Shown here piece after piece: positions 7,527-14,635 of a DNA stretch of 28,256 nt. Position 1 is the first letter of the stretch. Every line of letters begins with the position of its first letter. The notes beneath the pieces were generated by a model. The model saw nothing but the letters and a program-made list of their open reading frames with translations. It searched no databases and was not told where the DNA came from. The DNA comes from CAJYAN01 sp046484825 (lineage in GTDB: Bacteria; Pseudomonadota; Gammaproteobacteria; UBA6429; Thiohalophilaceae), in assembly GCA_046484825.1 (NCBI GenBank), contig JAWOIE010000270.1:1-28256 (forward strand), given 5' to 3'. The translations under genes were made by a program, and so were the position numbers.

Positions 7527-8750
7527 TTATTTCGCTGCATTGATCAGGTCCCACATGGGCAGGAACACGCCCAGCGCCAGCACCAGCACCATAATGCCAA
7601 TGACAATAATCAGCAGCGGCTCGAGTTTGCTGGAGAGGCTTTTGAGGTCGTAGTCCACCTCGCGATCATAAAAGTCGGCCACCTGTTCCAGCAGGTCATC
7701 CACCGCACCGCTCTCCTCGCCCACGGCCAGCATCTGAATGACCAGCGGGGTAAACATCTGGGTGGCAGCGGCGGTGTGGGTCAGGGTATCGCCGCGCTCG
7801 ACACCGATGCGCATGTCGTTAATGTTTTTACCCACAAAGGTATTATCGACGGCCTTGGCGACCAGATTCAAACCCTGCACCAGAGGCACGCCGGCGCGCA
7901 GGGCCATGGAGAAGGCGCGGCCAAAGCGCGCCAGCAGGGCGCGTTGTAAAATACTGCCGACCACCGGCTGTTTCAGTTTGAGGCGGTCCCAGTGATAGCG
8001 GCCGCTCTCGGTGCGCAAATATTTTTTGCCGACAAAGATGCTGACCATGAGGCCCAACAACAGGAAGGGCCAGGCAGCGACAAAAAAATCCGACAGGCCA
8101 ATCAGCATCCGTGTGGGCAGAGGCAGTTCCGCGCCAAAACCGGCAAAGACCTTGGTGAAGGTGGGAATCACCCAGATGTTAATGATCAGCATGGCCACCG
8201 AAATGGCGCCGATGACAAACAGTGGATAGCGCATGGCGGATTTGACCTGGGCGCGTGTCTCCCGCTCTCGCTCCAGATAGTCAGACAACTGCAAAAAGGC
8301 ATCGTCCATGTTGCCGGTGTTTTCACCGACCTGCACCATGCTGACAAACAGACTGCTAAAGACGTGCGGGTGTTGATTGAGTGCGCGAGACAGCTCATAG
8401 CCCGACTCCAGGTCGTTGGCGATCTGTTTGAGTGCGGTCTTGAACTGGAAATTCCGCGTGGTCTCGGACAGGCCATTGATGGCCCGAATGATCGGCACCC
8501 CGGCGCGTAGCAGGGTATACATCTGGCGGCTAAAGAGAATAATGTCTTCCAGCTTGACCGGACGCGATTCCTGATAGCGGCTGGCGAGTTGTGCCAGGGG
8601 ATTGATGGATGGTTGATGTTCGTTGATATCGATCGGCGTGATGCCCTTGCTTTGTAGCTGCAGGGCGACGGCATCGGCACTGGTCGCTTCGACCTCGCCC
8701 TCAATGGCACCGCCGGCCCGATCGCGACCCTTGTAGATAAACTGTGGCAT
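7527..8750 (-). CDS. mshG: MshG, inner-membrane platform protein of the MSHA pilus (PilC/GspF family)
   Basis: This is a 407-residue protein of full family length. The N-terminal MPQFIYKGRDRAGGAIEGEVEA and LQSKGITPIDI are typical of PilC/GspF proteins. Two T2SSF domains lie at residues of about 70-195 and 270-395, each with the family pattern (LFSRQMYTLLRAGVP, then ARFGRAFSMALRAGVPLVQGL). Three membrane helices follow the usual layout: about 170-193, 220-240 and 375-400. MAVGEESGAVDDLLEQVADFY is a family signature. It starts one base after the mshE stop, so the two are one operon. It couples the MshE ATPase to pilin insertion and extraction. The call is secure at family level, and the MSHA assignment comes from context. 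Confidence 0.93.
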   Translation of the reverse strand: MPQFIYKGRDRAGGAIEGEVEATSADAVALQLQSKGITPIDINEHQPSINPLAQLASRYQESRPVKLEDIILFSRQMYTLLRAGVPIIRAINGLSETTRNFQFKTALKQIANDLESGYELSRALNQHPHVFSSLFVSMVQVGENTGNMDDAFLQLSDYLERERETRAQVKSAMRYPLFVIGAISVAMLIINIWVIPTFTKVFAGFGAELPLPTRMLIGLSDFFVAAWPFLLLGLMVSIFVGKKYLRTESGRYHWDRLKLKQPVVGSILQRALLARFGRAFSMALRAGVPLVQGLNLVAKAVDNTFVGKNINDMRIGVERGDTLTHTAAATQMFTPLVIQMLAVGEESGAVDDLLEQVADFYDREVDYDLKSLSSKLEPLLIIVIGIMVLVLALGVFLPMWDLINAAK

Positions 8751-8751
8751 G

Positions 8752-10497
8752 TTAAGAGGCTATTTCCTCGACATGGGTCTCGGGCAATTCGATCTCATCC
8801 ACAGAACTGGAGACGCGCATGACCTCTTCCAGTGAGGTTATGCCCTGACGGGCATAGTCGAGGGCGTGGGTGGAAAAGGGCCGAAAGAATTTGGCCTGTC
8901 GGGCGGCGCGCGAAAACCCCGAAACATCTTCACGCCGCAGGGCGTCGGCCAGGGTTTCGTCAAATTCGAGCAACTCAAACACGCCGATACGTCCGGCATA
9001 GCCGGTGTTGTTACAGTGCGGGCAACCGTTGCCACGATGAAACTGGATGTTCATTTCCTGATCGTCGAGCAGGTTGAGCAACCAGGCCATTTCATGGCTA
9101 TCCGGTTGATAAGGGGTCTTGCAGCTTTCACAAATACGTCGCACCAGACGTTGGGCAATAACACAGCGCAGGGCACTGGCCAGGAGATAACCCTCGGTCC
9201 CCATATCCAGTAAGCGGTTGACGGTGGCAATGGCATCATTGGTATGCAGGGTCGACATGACCAGGTGACCGGTCATGGAGGCGCGCAGGCCGATCTCGGC
9301 GGTTTCGTGATCACGCATTTCCCCGATGAGGACGATGTCCGGGTCCTGACGCAGGGCAGAGCGCAGGACACTGGCAAAGGTCAGGCCGATCTGTGCATGC
9401 ACCTGCACCTGGTTAATGCGGGGCATGCGATATTCCACCGGGTCTTCGACCGTGATTATTTTTTTACTGGGCTCGTTGAGTTCCCTGAGCGCGGCATACA
9501 GGGTGGTGGTCTTACCACTACCGGTCGGGCCGGTGACCAGGATCATGCCGTAGGGGCGGTGAATGTGATTACGAAAACGCGCCACGATCGTCTCCGGCAT
9601 ACCCAGCTGTTCCAGGTTGAGCATGTCACCGGATTGATCCAGCAGGCGCATGACCACGGATTCCCCATGTTGTATGGGCATGGTCGAGACACGCACATCA
9701 ATACTGCGATCCCGCACACGGATATTAAAGCGGCCATCCTGCGGCATGCGCTTCTCGGAAATGTTCAGGCCCGACATGAGCTTGAGGCGCGACACCAGGG
9801 CGGTGGCAATACGCTTCTCCTTCATGACCTGTTCCTGCAGGACGCCGTCGACACGCTGGCGGATGCGCAGCACAGTCTCATCCGGTTCGATGTGAATATC
9901 CGAGGCGCCGATCTGCACGGCGTCTTCAAACAGTGATTGCAGGAGTTTGACCACAGGGGCATTGACGACATCCTCTTCCTGCCCCAGTTGTGCCAGGTCG
10001 AAATCCGTTTCACCCAGTTCATCGTGCAGCTCTTCCGCCAGGGTGGAGATGTCCGAGGTGCGGCGGTAACACTGATCGATGGTGGCGAGTAATTGCGATT
10101 CACGTACCACCGCCTGATGAATATTGCACTTGAGCTGTTTGGTCAGTTCGTCATAGGCAAAAATATCGGTGGGGTCGGCCATGCCCACCAGCAGTGAACC
10201 GTCGGCCTGTTCCTTGAGGGCCACGACCCGATAACGACGCGCCATGGTCTCGGGGACCTTTTGTACCGTGGCCGGGTCAAATTTGTAGTGCTTGAGATCG
10301 ATATAGGGGATCTGTAACTGGGTCGAGAGGATCTCCAGCAACTGCTCTTCCTTGATAAAATTTTGCTGGATCAGGCTACGGCCCAGCTTGTGGCCGGTGC
10401 GTTTTTGCGCCGCCAGCGCGGCCATGAGCTGTTCCTGGGTAATCGCCCCCTGCTCGACCAGCAGGTCGCCAATACGGATTTTTCGTTTTATTGCCAT
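8752..10497 (-). CDS. mshE: MshE, c-di-GMP-binding MSHA pilus extension ATPase
   Basis: This is a 581-residue PilB/GspE-family ATPase. Residues of about 8-31 (RIGDLLVEQGAITQEQLMAA...) and 38-60 (KLGRSLIQQNFIKEEQLLEI...) form the tandem 24-residue motifs of the MshEN domain. In Vibrio cholerae MshE and related proteins this domain binds c-di-GMP. The catalytic half has Walker A GPTGSGKTTT (323-332), an Asp box ITVEDPVE (348-355), Walker B DPDIVLIGEMRD (385-396) and a His box STLHTNDA (415-422). A zinc tetracysteine is seen as CESC (456-459) and CPHC (492-495). It is cytoplasmic, powers pilus extension and is the likely point of second-messenger control. It is the first msh gene in the operon; a pyrD-like gene lies upstream instead of mshN. 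Confidence 0.95.
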   Translation of the reverse strand: MAIKRKIRIGDLLVEQGAITQEQLMAALAAQKRTGHKLGRSLIQQNFIKEEQLLEILSTQLQIPYIDLKHYKFDPATVQKVPETMARRYRVVALKEQADGSLLVGMADPTDIFAYDELTKQLKCNIHQAVVRESQLLATIDQCYRRTSDISTLAEELHDELGETDFDLAQLGQEEDVVNAPVVKLLQSLFEDAVQIGASDIHIEPDETVLRIRQRVDGVLQEQVMKEKRIATALVSRLKLMSGLNISEKRMPQDGRFNIRVRDRSIDVRVSTMPIQHGESVVMRLLDQSGDMLNLEQLGMPETIVARFRNHIHRPYGMILVTGPTGSGKTTTLYAALRELNEPSKKIITVEDPVEYRMPRINQVQVHAQIGLTFASVLRSALRQDPDIVLIGEMRDHETAEIGLRASMTGHLVMSTLHTNDAIATVNRLLDMGTEGYLLASALRCVIAQRLVRRICESCKTPYQPDSHEMAWLLNLLDDQEMNIQFHRGNGCPHCNNTGYAGRIGVFELLEFDETLADALRREDVSGFSRAARQAKFFRPFSTHALDYARQGITSLEEVMRVSSSVDEIELPETHVEEIAS

Positions 10498-10578
10498 CTC
10501 GCCTCAAATACGCCATTACCACCGGATAGCGGTTGTATCGACTCCGGCGGGAAAAAGCTTGAGTAAAGAATGAGTTGC

Positions 10579-11523
10579 TTAGCGATTCAGGCTCAGGCTG
10601 CCGACTAGCTGGGAGACGCTGGCGAGTTCATGGCGTTGTAAATAATCGACAATGCCGGCATTGATTTTGGGACACACCAGCGGGTCGTAGAACAGGGCGG
10701 TACCGATGCCGATGGCCGAGGCCCCGGCGATGAGGAATTCGAGGGCGTCCTCGGCGGTGGTAATGCCGCCCTGCCCGATAATCGGAATGCCATGCGCGCG
10801 GCAGACCTGATAGACCTGATGTACCTTGAGCAGGGCAATGGGCTTGATGGCCGGCCCGGAGAGTCCCCCCTGATTGTTGCCGATAATGGGGCTGCGGGAC
10901 TCAATGTCGATGGCCATGCCCATCAGGGTATTGATCACGGCAAAACCGTCCGTGCCGGCCTCGATACAACGTCGGGCATTTTCGGCGATATTGGTCTGAT
11001 TAGGCGATAACTTGGTGATAAGGGGTTTTTGGGTAACCTTGCGGCAGGCCGCCACGACGCGCGCCGACATGTCCGGGTCGTTGCCAAAGGCGACCCCGCC
11101 CTCCTTCACGTTGGGGCAGGAGATGTTGATCTCCATGGCGTCGATGGGCGAGTCATCAAAAATGCGCGCCACCTCGGCGTACTCCTCCACCGTCGAGCCG
11201 GAGAGGTTGGCGATAAAGCGGGTCTCGGAAAAATCCAGCGAGGGCAGGATGTTATCGACCACATGGCGGGCGCCGGGATTTTGCAGGCCAATGGCGTTGA
11301 GCATGCCGTCCGGGGTTTCATAGACCCGGTGCGGGGCGTTGCCCAGACGCGGCTCCAGGGTCGTGCCCTTGAGGCAGACGGCACCGACATCACGATTGGA
11401 GAAGCCTTTGACACGGGTGTATTCCTCACCAAAACCGACGCAACCGGAAAGCAGCACCAGCGGGGAGTGGAACCTCATGCCGCAAAATTCGGACGTGAGC
11501 AGGTCGGTAGCGTCGTTGGCCAT
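10579..11523 (-). CDS. pyrD: Dihydroorotate dehydrogenase-like protein, class 1B type
   Basis: This is a 314-residue FMN TIM-barrel protein. KGTTLEPRLGN, GMLNAIGLQNPG and the catalytic-loop NISCPNVKEGG (Cys136) match class 1 dihydroorotate dehydrogenases, and the phosphate-binding NNQGGLSGPAIKP and GQGGI follow. Lys171 in ITKLSPN fits the substrate/FMN lysine. The pattern is closest to class 1B, whose catalytic subunit normally works with the iron-sulfur/FAD subunit PyrK; none is seen here. AGGAAG lies 5 bases before the ATG. Most gammaproteobacteria use the membrane-bound class 2 PyrD, so this may be a second enzyme or act on another dihydropyrimidine. The reaction in the usual family is oxidation of dihydroorotate to orotate. 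Confidence 0.85.
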   Translation of the reverse strand: MANDATDLLTSEFCGMRFHSPLVLLSGCVGFGEEYTRVKGFSNRDVGAVCLKGTTLEPRLGNAPHRVYETPDGMLNAIGLQNPGARHVVDNILPSLDFSETRFIANLSGSTVEEYAEVARIFDDSPIDAMEINISCPNVKEGGVAFGNDPDMSARVVAACRKVTQKPLITKLSPNQTNIAENARRCIEAGTDGFAVINTLMGMAIDIESRSPIIGNNQGGLSGPAIKPIALLKVHQVYQVCRAHGIPIIGQGGITTAEDALEFLIAGASAIGIGTALFYDPLVCPKINAGIVDYLQRHELASVSQLVGSLSLNR

Positions 11524-11555
11524 GGAGACTTCCTGATAGTTTTTTAGCGCGCTCG

Positions 11556-11561
11556 ATTATA
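11556..11561 (-). promoter_or_regulatory. Candidate -10 box for the pyrD-like gene
   Basis: A perfect TATAAT on the minus strand lies about 33 bases upstream of the pyrD-like ATG. No good -35 box is found at 16-18 bases, so this is only a candidate promoter. Confidence 0.3.
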
Positions 11562-11605
11562 GCGTAAGTCGTGGCGCAGGTTAGCGGCAATCTTGGTGGG
11601 GCACA

Positions 11606-12358
11606 CTAAGAGTCGGCGAGCCGGTACCAGGCGGCCGCATTGGCATAGCGGATTTTATGGCACAGGGTCTCATCAAACAGCGATTCGATCAGGTGCAGGT
11701 CCGCCATGGCAAAGGCGCGGGGGGCGCGGGTGCCGGGCAGGTCGGTGCCAAACAGCAGGGCCTCCGGGTTGATGGCGCTGATCTGACGCAGGGCGGCGGC
11801 CACATCCAGCTCAAGTCGGCCAAAGCCACTGGCCTTGACGCGCACCCCATGCTCGACGAGTTTTAACAGCGTGGCAAAGCCAGCGGCCGAGAGCCCCAGG
11901 TGATCAATGCTGACCCTGGGTAACTGTCTCAAGGTGGGATACAGGCCATCCAGCTCGGCGGAGTCAACATACAGCTCCACATGCCAGTGGGCCAGCTCAT
12001 AAACACGCTGCGCCAGCGACGCCAGATGGCGAATGTCCGCGGAGCCGCCGCGGTGCAGATTAAAACGCACCGCGCGCACCCCGGCCCTGTCGAGGTCGAG
12101 AATCTCGGCGTCGCTACAGCTGGCGGGTAACTGCGTGACCCCGACAAAGCCGGGGCCGAGTTGCTGGAGCGCGGCGAGCAAATAGCCTTGATCAAAGGCC
12201 TGAAAGGAGCCAGAGACTACGGCGCCACCGACAAGGTGAAGCGCGTCGGTCTGTTGCTGGTAGTCCGCGACACTATATTTCGCGGGTACAAAACCGTGGT
12301 TTTCAACCAGCGGAAAGCGCCTGTCGATGATATGAAAGTGACTGTCAAACAGCTTCAC
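11606..12358 (-). CDS. Amidohydrolase family protein (TIM-barrel metal-dependent hydrolase)
   Basis: This is a 250-residue protein with a GTG start at 12358. Seen in order are the metal-binding HxH near the N-terminus (DSHFHIID, His7 and His9), a histidine in VSIDHLGL near residue 152 and the late aspartate in LLFGTDLP near residue 201. This is the pattern of the amidohydrolase-2 family, which contains lactonases and decarboxylases acting on cyclic or carboxylated substrates. At 250 residues it is on the short side for that family. The substrate cannot be read from the sequence. It lies 82 bases upstream of the pyrD-like gene on the same strand. A cyclic ureide or dihydropyrimidine substrate would fit that neighbour but is speculative. 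No clear ribosome site precedes the GTG. Confidence 0.8.
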   Translation of the reverse strand: MKLFDSHFHIIDRRFPLVENHGFVPAKYSVADYQQQTDALHLVGGAVVSGSFQAFDQGYLLAALQQLGPGFVGVTQLPASCSDAEILDLDRAGVRAVRFNLHRGGSADIRHLASLAQRVYELAHWHVELYVDSAELDGLYPTLRQLPRVSIDHLGLSAAGFATLLKLVEHGVRVKASGFGRLELDVAAALRQISAINPEALLFGTDLPGTRAPRAFAMADLHLIESLFDETLCHKIRYANAAAWYRLADS

Positions 12359-12359
12359 C

Positions 12360-12379
12360 GTTACGGACTAGCGCGTAAC
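12360..12379. repeat. Short inverted repeat between lipoprotein and amidohydrolase genes
   Basis: GTTACG and CGTAAC are separated by 8 bases and fill most of the 26-base gap between the two genes, directly before the GTG start. It could be a small hairpin affecting translation of the amidohydrolase or a chance repeat. Confidence 0.25.
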
Positions 12380-12384
12380 CAGAA

Positions 12385-12669
12385 TTATTGATGCTGCGAT
12401 CGCTTGATGAATTCGCGGGCGCGCTGCACCTTGTCCACACAGTTTGGGTACTTGCCGAATTCATACTGGATCTTGGCGGCGCCTAACAGACTGACCGCCT
12501 TGGTATATTCAACCGTGCCGCTAAAGCCCTTGGCGTTGGCAAAGTCGAGTTCCTCATGGGCGATCTTGAGGCCCTGCTCACACTGATGAGCAATGGTGCT
12601 ATTGGGGTTACCGGCACAGGCGCCGAGGACCAGGCCCAGCAGGCAGAGTAGCGTGAGTTTTATGCGCAT
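12385..12669 (-). CDS. Small uncharacterised lipoprotein
   Basis: This is about 94 residues from the ATG at 12669, which has AGGA 8 bases upstream. The frame is open to 12708, but that longer form would bury the signal peptide. A lipoprotein signal peptide MRIKLTLLCLLGLVLGAC ends in the lipobox LGAC, so lipidation at Cys18 is expected. A short alpha-helical domain follows with Cys and Tyr/Lys-rich parts (CEQGLKIAHEELDF, KAVSLLGAAKIQYEFGKYPNCVDKVQRAREFI). The repeated helix pattern recalls TPR-like small lipoproteins. I do not recognise a family with a known role. It faces away from trmL, with divergent promoters likely in the gap. Confidence 0.75.
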   Translation of the reverse strand: MRIKLTLLCLLGLVLGACAGNPNSTIAHQCEQGLKIAHEELDFANAKGFSGTVEYTKAVSLLGAAKIQYEFGKYPNCVDKVQRAREFIKRSQHQ

Positions 12670-12699
12670 GACCGTTTCCTTCTGGTGAAGTGATAAAAC

Positions 12700-12705
12700 A
12701 TTATA
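12700..12705 (-). promoter_or_regulatory. Candidate -10 box for the lipoprotein gene
   Basis: TATAAT on the minus strand lies 30 bases upstream of the lipoprotein ATG, at a suitable distance for a short leader. It has a TG directly upstream but no good -35 box. Confidence 0.35.
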
Positions 12706-12794
12706 CAACCGTTGCAGAGTAGCCCAGGTGTATGGGTTATGATACTAAAGCTTAGGCTGATTGTGTTTTATGCGGTTCATCACACGGGGAAAAA

Positions 12795-13265
12795 ATGGTG
12801 TTTCATCTGGTTCTGTATCAACCTGAGATCCCCCCTAACACCGGCAATATTATTCGCCTCTGCGCCAATACCGGCTGCCATCTGCATCTGATCCAGCCCC
12901 TGGGTTTTGCCCTCGACGACAAACGCCTGAAGCGCGCGGGGCTGGATTACCGTGAATACGCCAATGTCCAGCAGCACGAGAGCTTCGATGCCTTTCTGGC
13001 ACAGGTCGCTCCGGCACGGGTCTTTGGCCTGTCGACCAAGGGCCGTCGGGGATTTTATGAGGGGCACTACCAGGCGGGCGATGCCTTTGTCTTTGGTCCG
13101 GAGACCCGCGGCCTGTCCGAGGACCTGCGGCAGCGGCTGGGTGCCGAATCGGTGCTGCGCCTGCCCATGCGGGCGGAGAATCGCAGTATGAATTTGTCCA
13201 ATAGCGTCGCGGTGGTGATCTACGAGGCCTGGCGGCAGTGTGGCTTCGCTGGCGCCGGGGATTGA
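12795..13265 (+). CDS. trmL: TrmL, tRNA (cytidine/uridine-34-2'-O)-methyltransferase
   Basis: This is a 156-residue SPOUT-class methyltransferase of normal length. The three family motifs are present: PEIPPNTGNIIRLCANTG (residues 10-27), FGPETRGL (100-107) and the knot segment LPMRAENRSMNLSNSVAVV (123-141). It uses S-adenosylmethionine to methylate the wobble ribose of tRNA-Leu isoacceptors in the cytoplasm. GGGGA lies about 5 bases before the ATG. It is transcribed away from the lipoprotein gene, and a probable small-RNA gene begins about 100 bases after its stop. The call is secure. Confidence 0.95.
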   Translation: MVFHLVLYQPEIPPNTGNIIRLCANTGCHLHLIQPLGFALDDKRLKRAGLDYREYANVQQHESFDAFLAQVAPARVFGLSTKGRRGFYEGHYQAGDAFVFGPETRGLSEDLRQRLGAESVLRLPMRAENRSMNLSNSVAVVIYEAWRQCGFAGAGD

Positions 13266-13323
13266 CTCCCCATTTAAGGGCATCGCGGCACGGTGGTGTT
13301 ATGGCGGGAGCTCGCGCACAGTT

Positions 13324-13357
13324 TTGACAATTGTTGACAATGTCTGACTGGTATAAT
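13324..13357 (+). promoter_or_regulatory. Extended -10 promoter with upstream TTGACAAT direct repeat
   Basis: TATAAT at 13352-13357 is preceded by TGG, giving a perfect extended -10 element. Upstream, TTGACAAT occurs twice, at 13324-13331 and 13334-13341, exactly 10 bases apart. Neither TTGACA is at 16-18 bases from the -10 (22 and 12 bases). They look more like a tandem activator or repressor site on one face of the helix than a -35 box. The predicted start is near 13364. Confidence 0.55.
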
Positions 13358-13363
13358 CGGATA

Positions 13364-13500
13364 AAGCCGTTACACTCTTATTAATACCGTCGTCCACGCC
13401 CTCCCTGATGGATGGCGGTAATCCGGTTTTCCCCAAACCGGGTTGATACTTGTAGCCCCGGTCACCCCCCCCCTATCCCATATGACCGGGGCGATTTTTT
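13364..13500 (+). ncRNA. Candidate small RNA in the Spot 42/ErsA position next to engB
   Basis: A stretch of about 137 bases between trmL and engB has no convincing coding frame. It has an extended -10 promoter and three hairpins. The first (13397-13417) has 8 pairs with one mismatch. The second (13420-13444) has 10 pairs around a UCCCC loop. The third is a terminator whose loop holds nine C in a row. The terminator stem GCCCCGGTCA / TGACCGGGGC followed by GATTTTTT closely resembles the Spot 42 terminator as I remember it. Spot 42 and Pseudomonas ErsA both lie beside engB, convergent with it, as here. C-rich loops suggest base pairing to ribosome sites of target mRNAs. An untranslated trmL 3' end is the main alternative. 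Confidence 0.6.
13455..13500 (+). terminator. Intrinsic terminator of the small RNA (and trmL)
   Basis: A perfect 10-base-pair stem (13455-13464 with 13483-13492) closes an 18-base C-rich loop and is followed by GA and six T bases. The T tract overlaps the engB stop codon on the other strand by one base. Confidence 0.85.
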
Positions 13501-14174
13501 CAATCACTATCGGCTTGCTCGTTGGCATCTCGCGGCGCGGTTGCCGTTGCCGACAACGCCCCCTCATCCCACGCCAGCCACTCGTCGAGCTTTTTTTGCG
13601 CCTCTTCGACGCCGTCGCGCTTTAACGAGGAAAACAGTTGCGCGCTGATGCCCTCGAATTCCATTAAGTCACGGTTCAGCTTCAGCAGGGTACTCTTGGC
13701 AGCACCACGTTTGAGCTTGTCGGCCTTACTGAGCAGAATATGGACGGGGAGCTTGTGGTGAATGCACCAGTCGAGCAGGATCTGGTCAAACTCGGTCATC
13801 GGTCGACGTATGTCCATGATCAGGACAAGGCCTTTTAAGGCTTGTCTTTCAGTGAGATAGGTCTGCATGGCCTGCTGCCACTTGAGCTTGGTGGCCTCGG
13901 GCACCTTGGCGTAGCCATAGCCGGGCAGGTCAACCAGGCGACGGTGATCATCAAGGCGAAAAAAGACCAGGTGCTGGGTGCGCCCCGGGGTTTTACTGGT
14001 GCGCGCCAGGGCCTTGCGCCCGGTGATGGTATTGAGGGCACTGGACTTGCCGGCGTTGGAGCGCCCGGCAAAGGCGACCTCATAACCCTCATCCGGGGGT
14101 GCCTGTCGCGGGTGCGGTACACTGAGCAGGAATTCGGCTTGCGCGTAACGGGCGGGGTTTCTGACTGAAGTCAT
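13500..14174 (-). CDS. engB: EngB (YihA/YsxC), ribosome-biogenesis GTPase
   Basis: This is a 224-residue TrmE-Era-EngA-EngB-Septin family GTPase. The G motifs are all present: G1 GRSNAGKSS (37-45), G2 region RTSKTPGRTQ (58-67), G3 DLPGYGYA (82-89), G4 SKADK (149-153) and G5 SSLKRDG (182-188). EngB is a cytoplasmic, usually essential factor for large ribosomal subunit assembly. A C-terminal tail of about 20 residues rich in Ala, Asp and Glu extends past the core. It is convergent with the candidate small RNA and divergent from the cytochrome c5 gene, a position shared with other gammaproteobacteria. No strong ribosome site is seen, only AGAGAAC. Confidence 0.96.
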   Translation of the reverse strand: MTSVRNPARYAQAEFLLSVPHPRQAPPDEGYEVAFAGRSNAGKSSALNTITGRKALARTSKTPGRTQHLVFFRLDDHRRLVDLPGYGYAKVPEATKLKWQQAMQTYLTERQALKGLVLIMDIRRPMTEFDQILLDWCIHHKLPVHILLSKADKLKRGAAKSTLLKLNRDLMEFEGISAQLFSSLKRDGVEEAQKKLDEWLAWDEGALSATATAPRDANEQADSD

Positions 14175-14188
14175 AGGTCTTTGTTCTC

Positions 14189-14218
14189 TTGACCACGGCG
14201 GGTCTTAATTGGTATATA
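14189..14218 (+). promoter_or_regulatory. Probable sigma-70 promoter of the cytochrome c5/c4 operon
   Basis: TTGACC (14189-14194) and TATATA (14213-14218) are separated by 18 bases, in the gap between divergent engB and the cytochrome genes. The predicted start leaves a leader of about 100 bases before the c5 ATG. Confidence 0.5.
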
Positions 14219-14326
14219 AGAGCCGCAAAATTTTAACGAGTTTCGGGCCGCAGTTGGGCATTATGAACCAGTTGGCGAATCGAGGCATTATTCAGGTCCA
14301 AAATATAATTGAGGAGTTTCCCTAAG

Positions 14327-14635
14327 ATGAAAAAGACAATCGCAGTGGTTTCCGCTATCGCGCTGTTCGGTGCCATGGGCGTAGCTCAGGCTGACGATAC
14401 GTACAGAAAGTCATGTGCCAGCTGTCATGCCGCAGGCGTTGCCGGTGCACCCAAGACCGGTGACAAGGCTGCATGGGCTGACCGCATTGCCCAGGGCAAT
14501 TCCAAGCTATATGAAAACGCCATCAAGGGTTACAAAGGTAGCAAGGGCTTCATGCCGGCCAAGGGCGGCAATGCCAGCCTGAGTGACGACGCTGTTAAGG
14601 CCGCTGTAGATTACATGGTAGCCCAGTCACAATGA
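14327..14635 (+). CDS. Cytochrome c5 family monoheme protein
   Basis: This is 102 residues from the ATG at 14327. That start is chosen because GAGGAG lies 10 bases upstream and the protein then begins with a normal signal peptide, MKKTIAVVSAIALFGAMGVAQA. An upstream in-frame start at 14309 is less likely. The heme site is CASCH (Cys30, Cys33, His34), and Met76 in GFMPAKGG is the probable sixth ligand. These are cytochrome c5 traits. It is a periplasmic electron carrier, likely feeding terminal oxidases or reductases. Its stop overlaps the cytochrome c4 start (ATGA), so the two are co-translated. It sits just upstream of System II maturation genes that would attach its heme. Confidence 0.9.
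   Translation: MKKTIAVVSAIALFGAMGVAQADDTYRKSCASCHAAGVAGAPKTGDKAAWADRIAQGNSKLYENAIKGYKGSKGFMPAKGGNASLSDDAVKAAVDYMVAQSQ

Noticed and set aside
13324..13357. TTGACA/TATAAT read as a classical sigma-70 promoter
   Set aside because: The spacers would be 22 or 12 bases. The perfect TGN extended -10 explains the promoter better.
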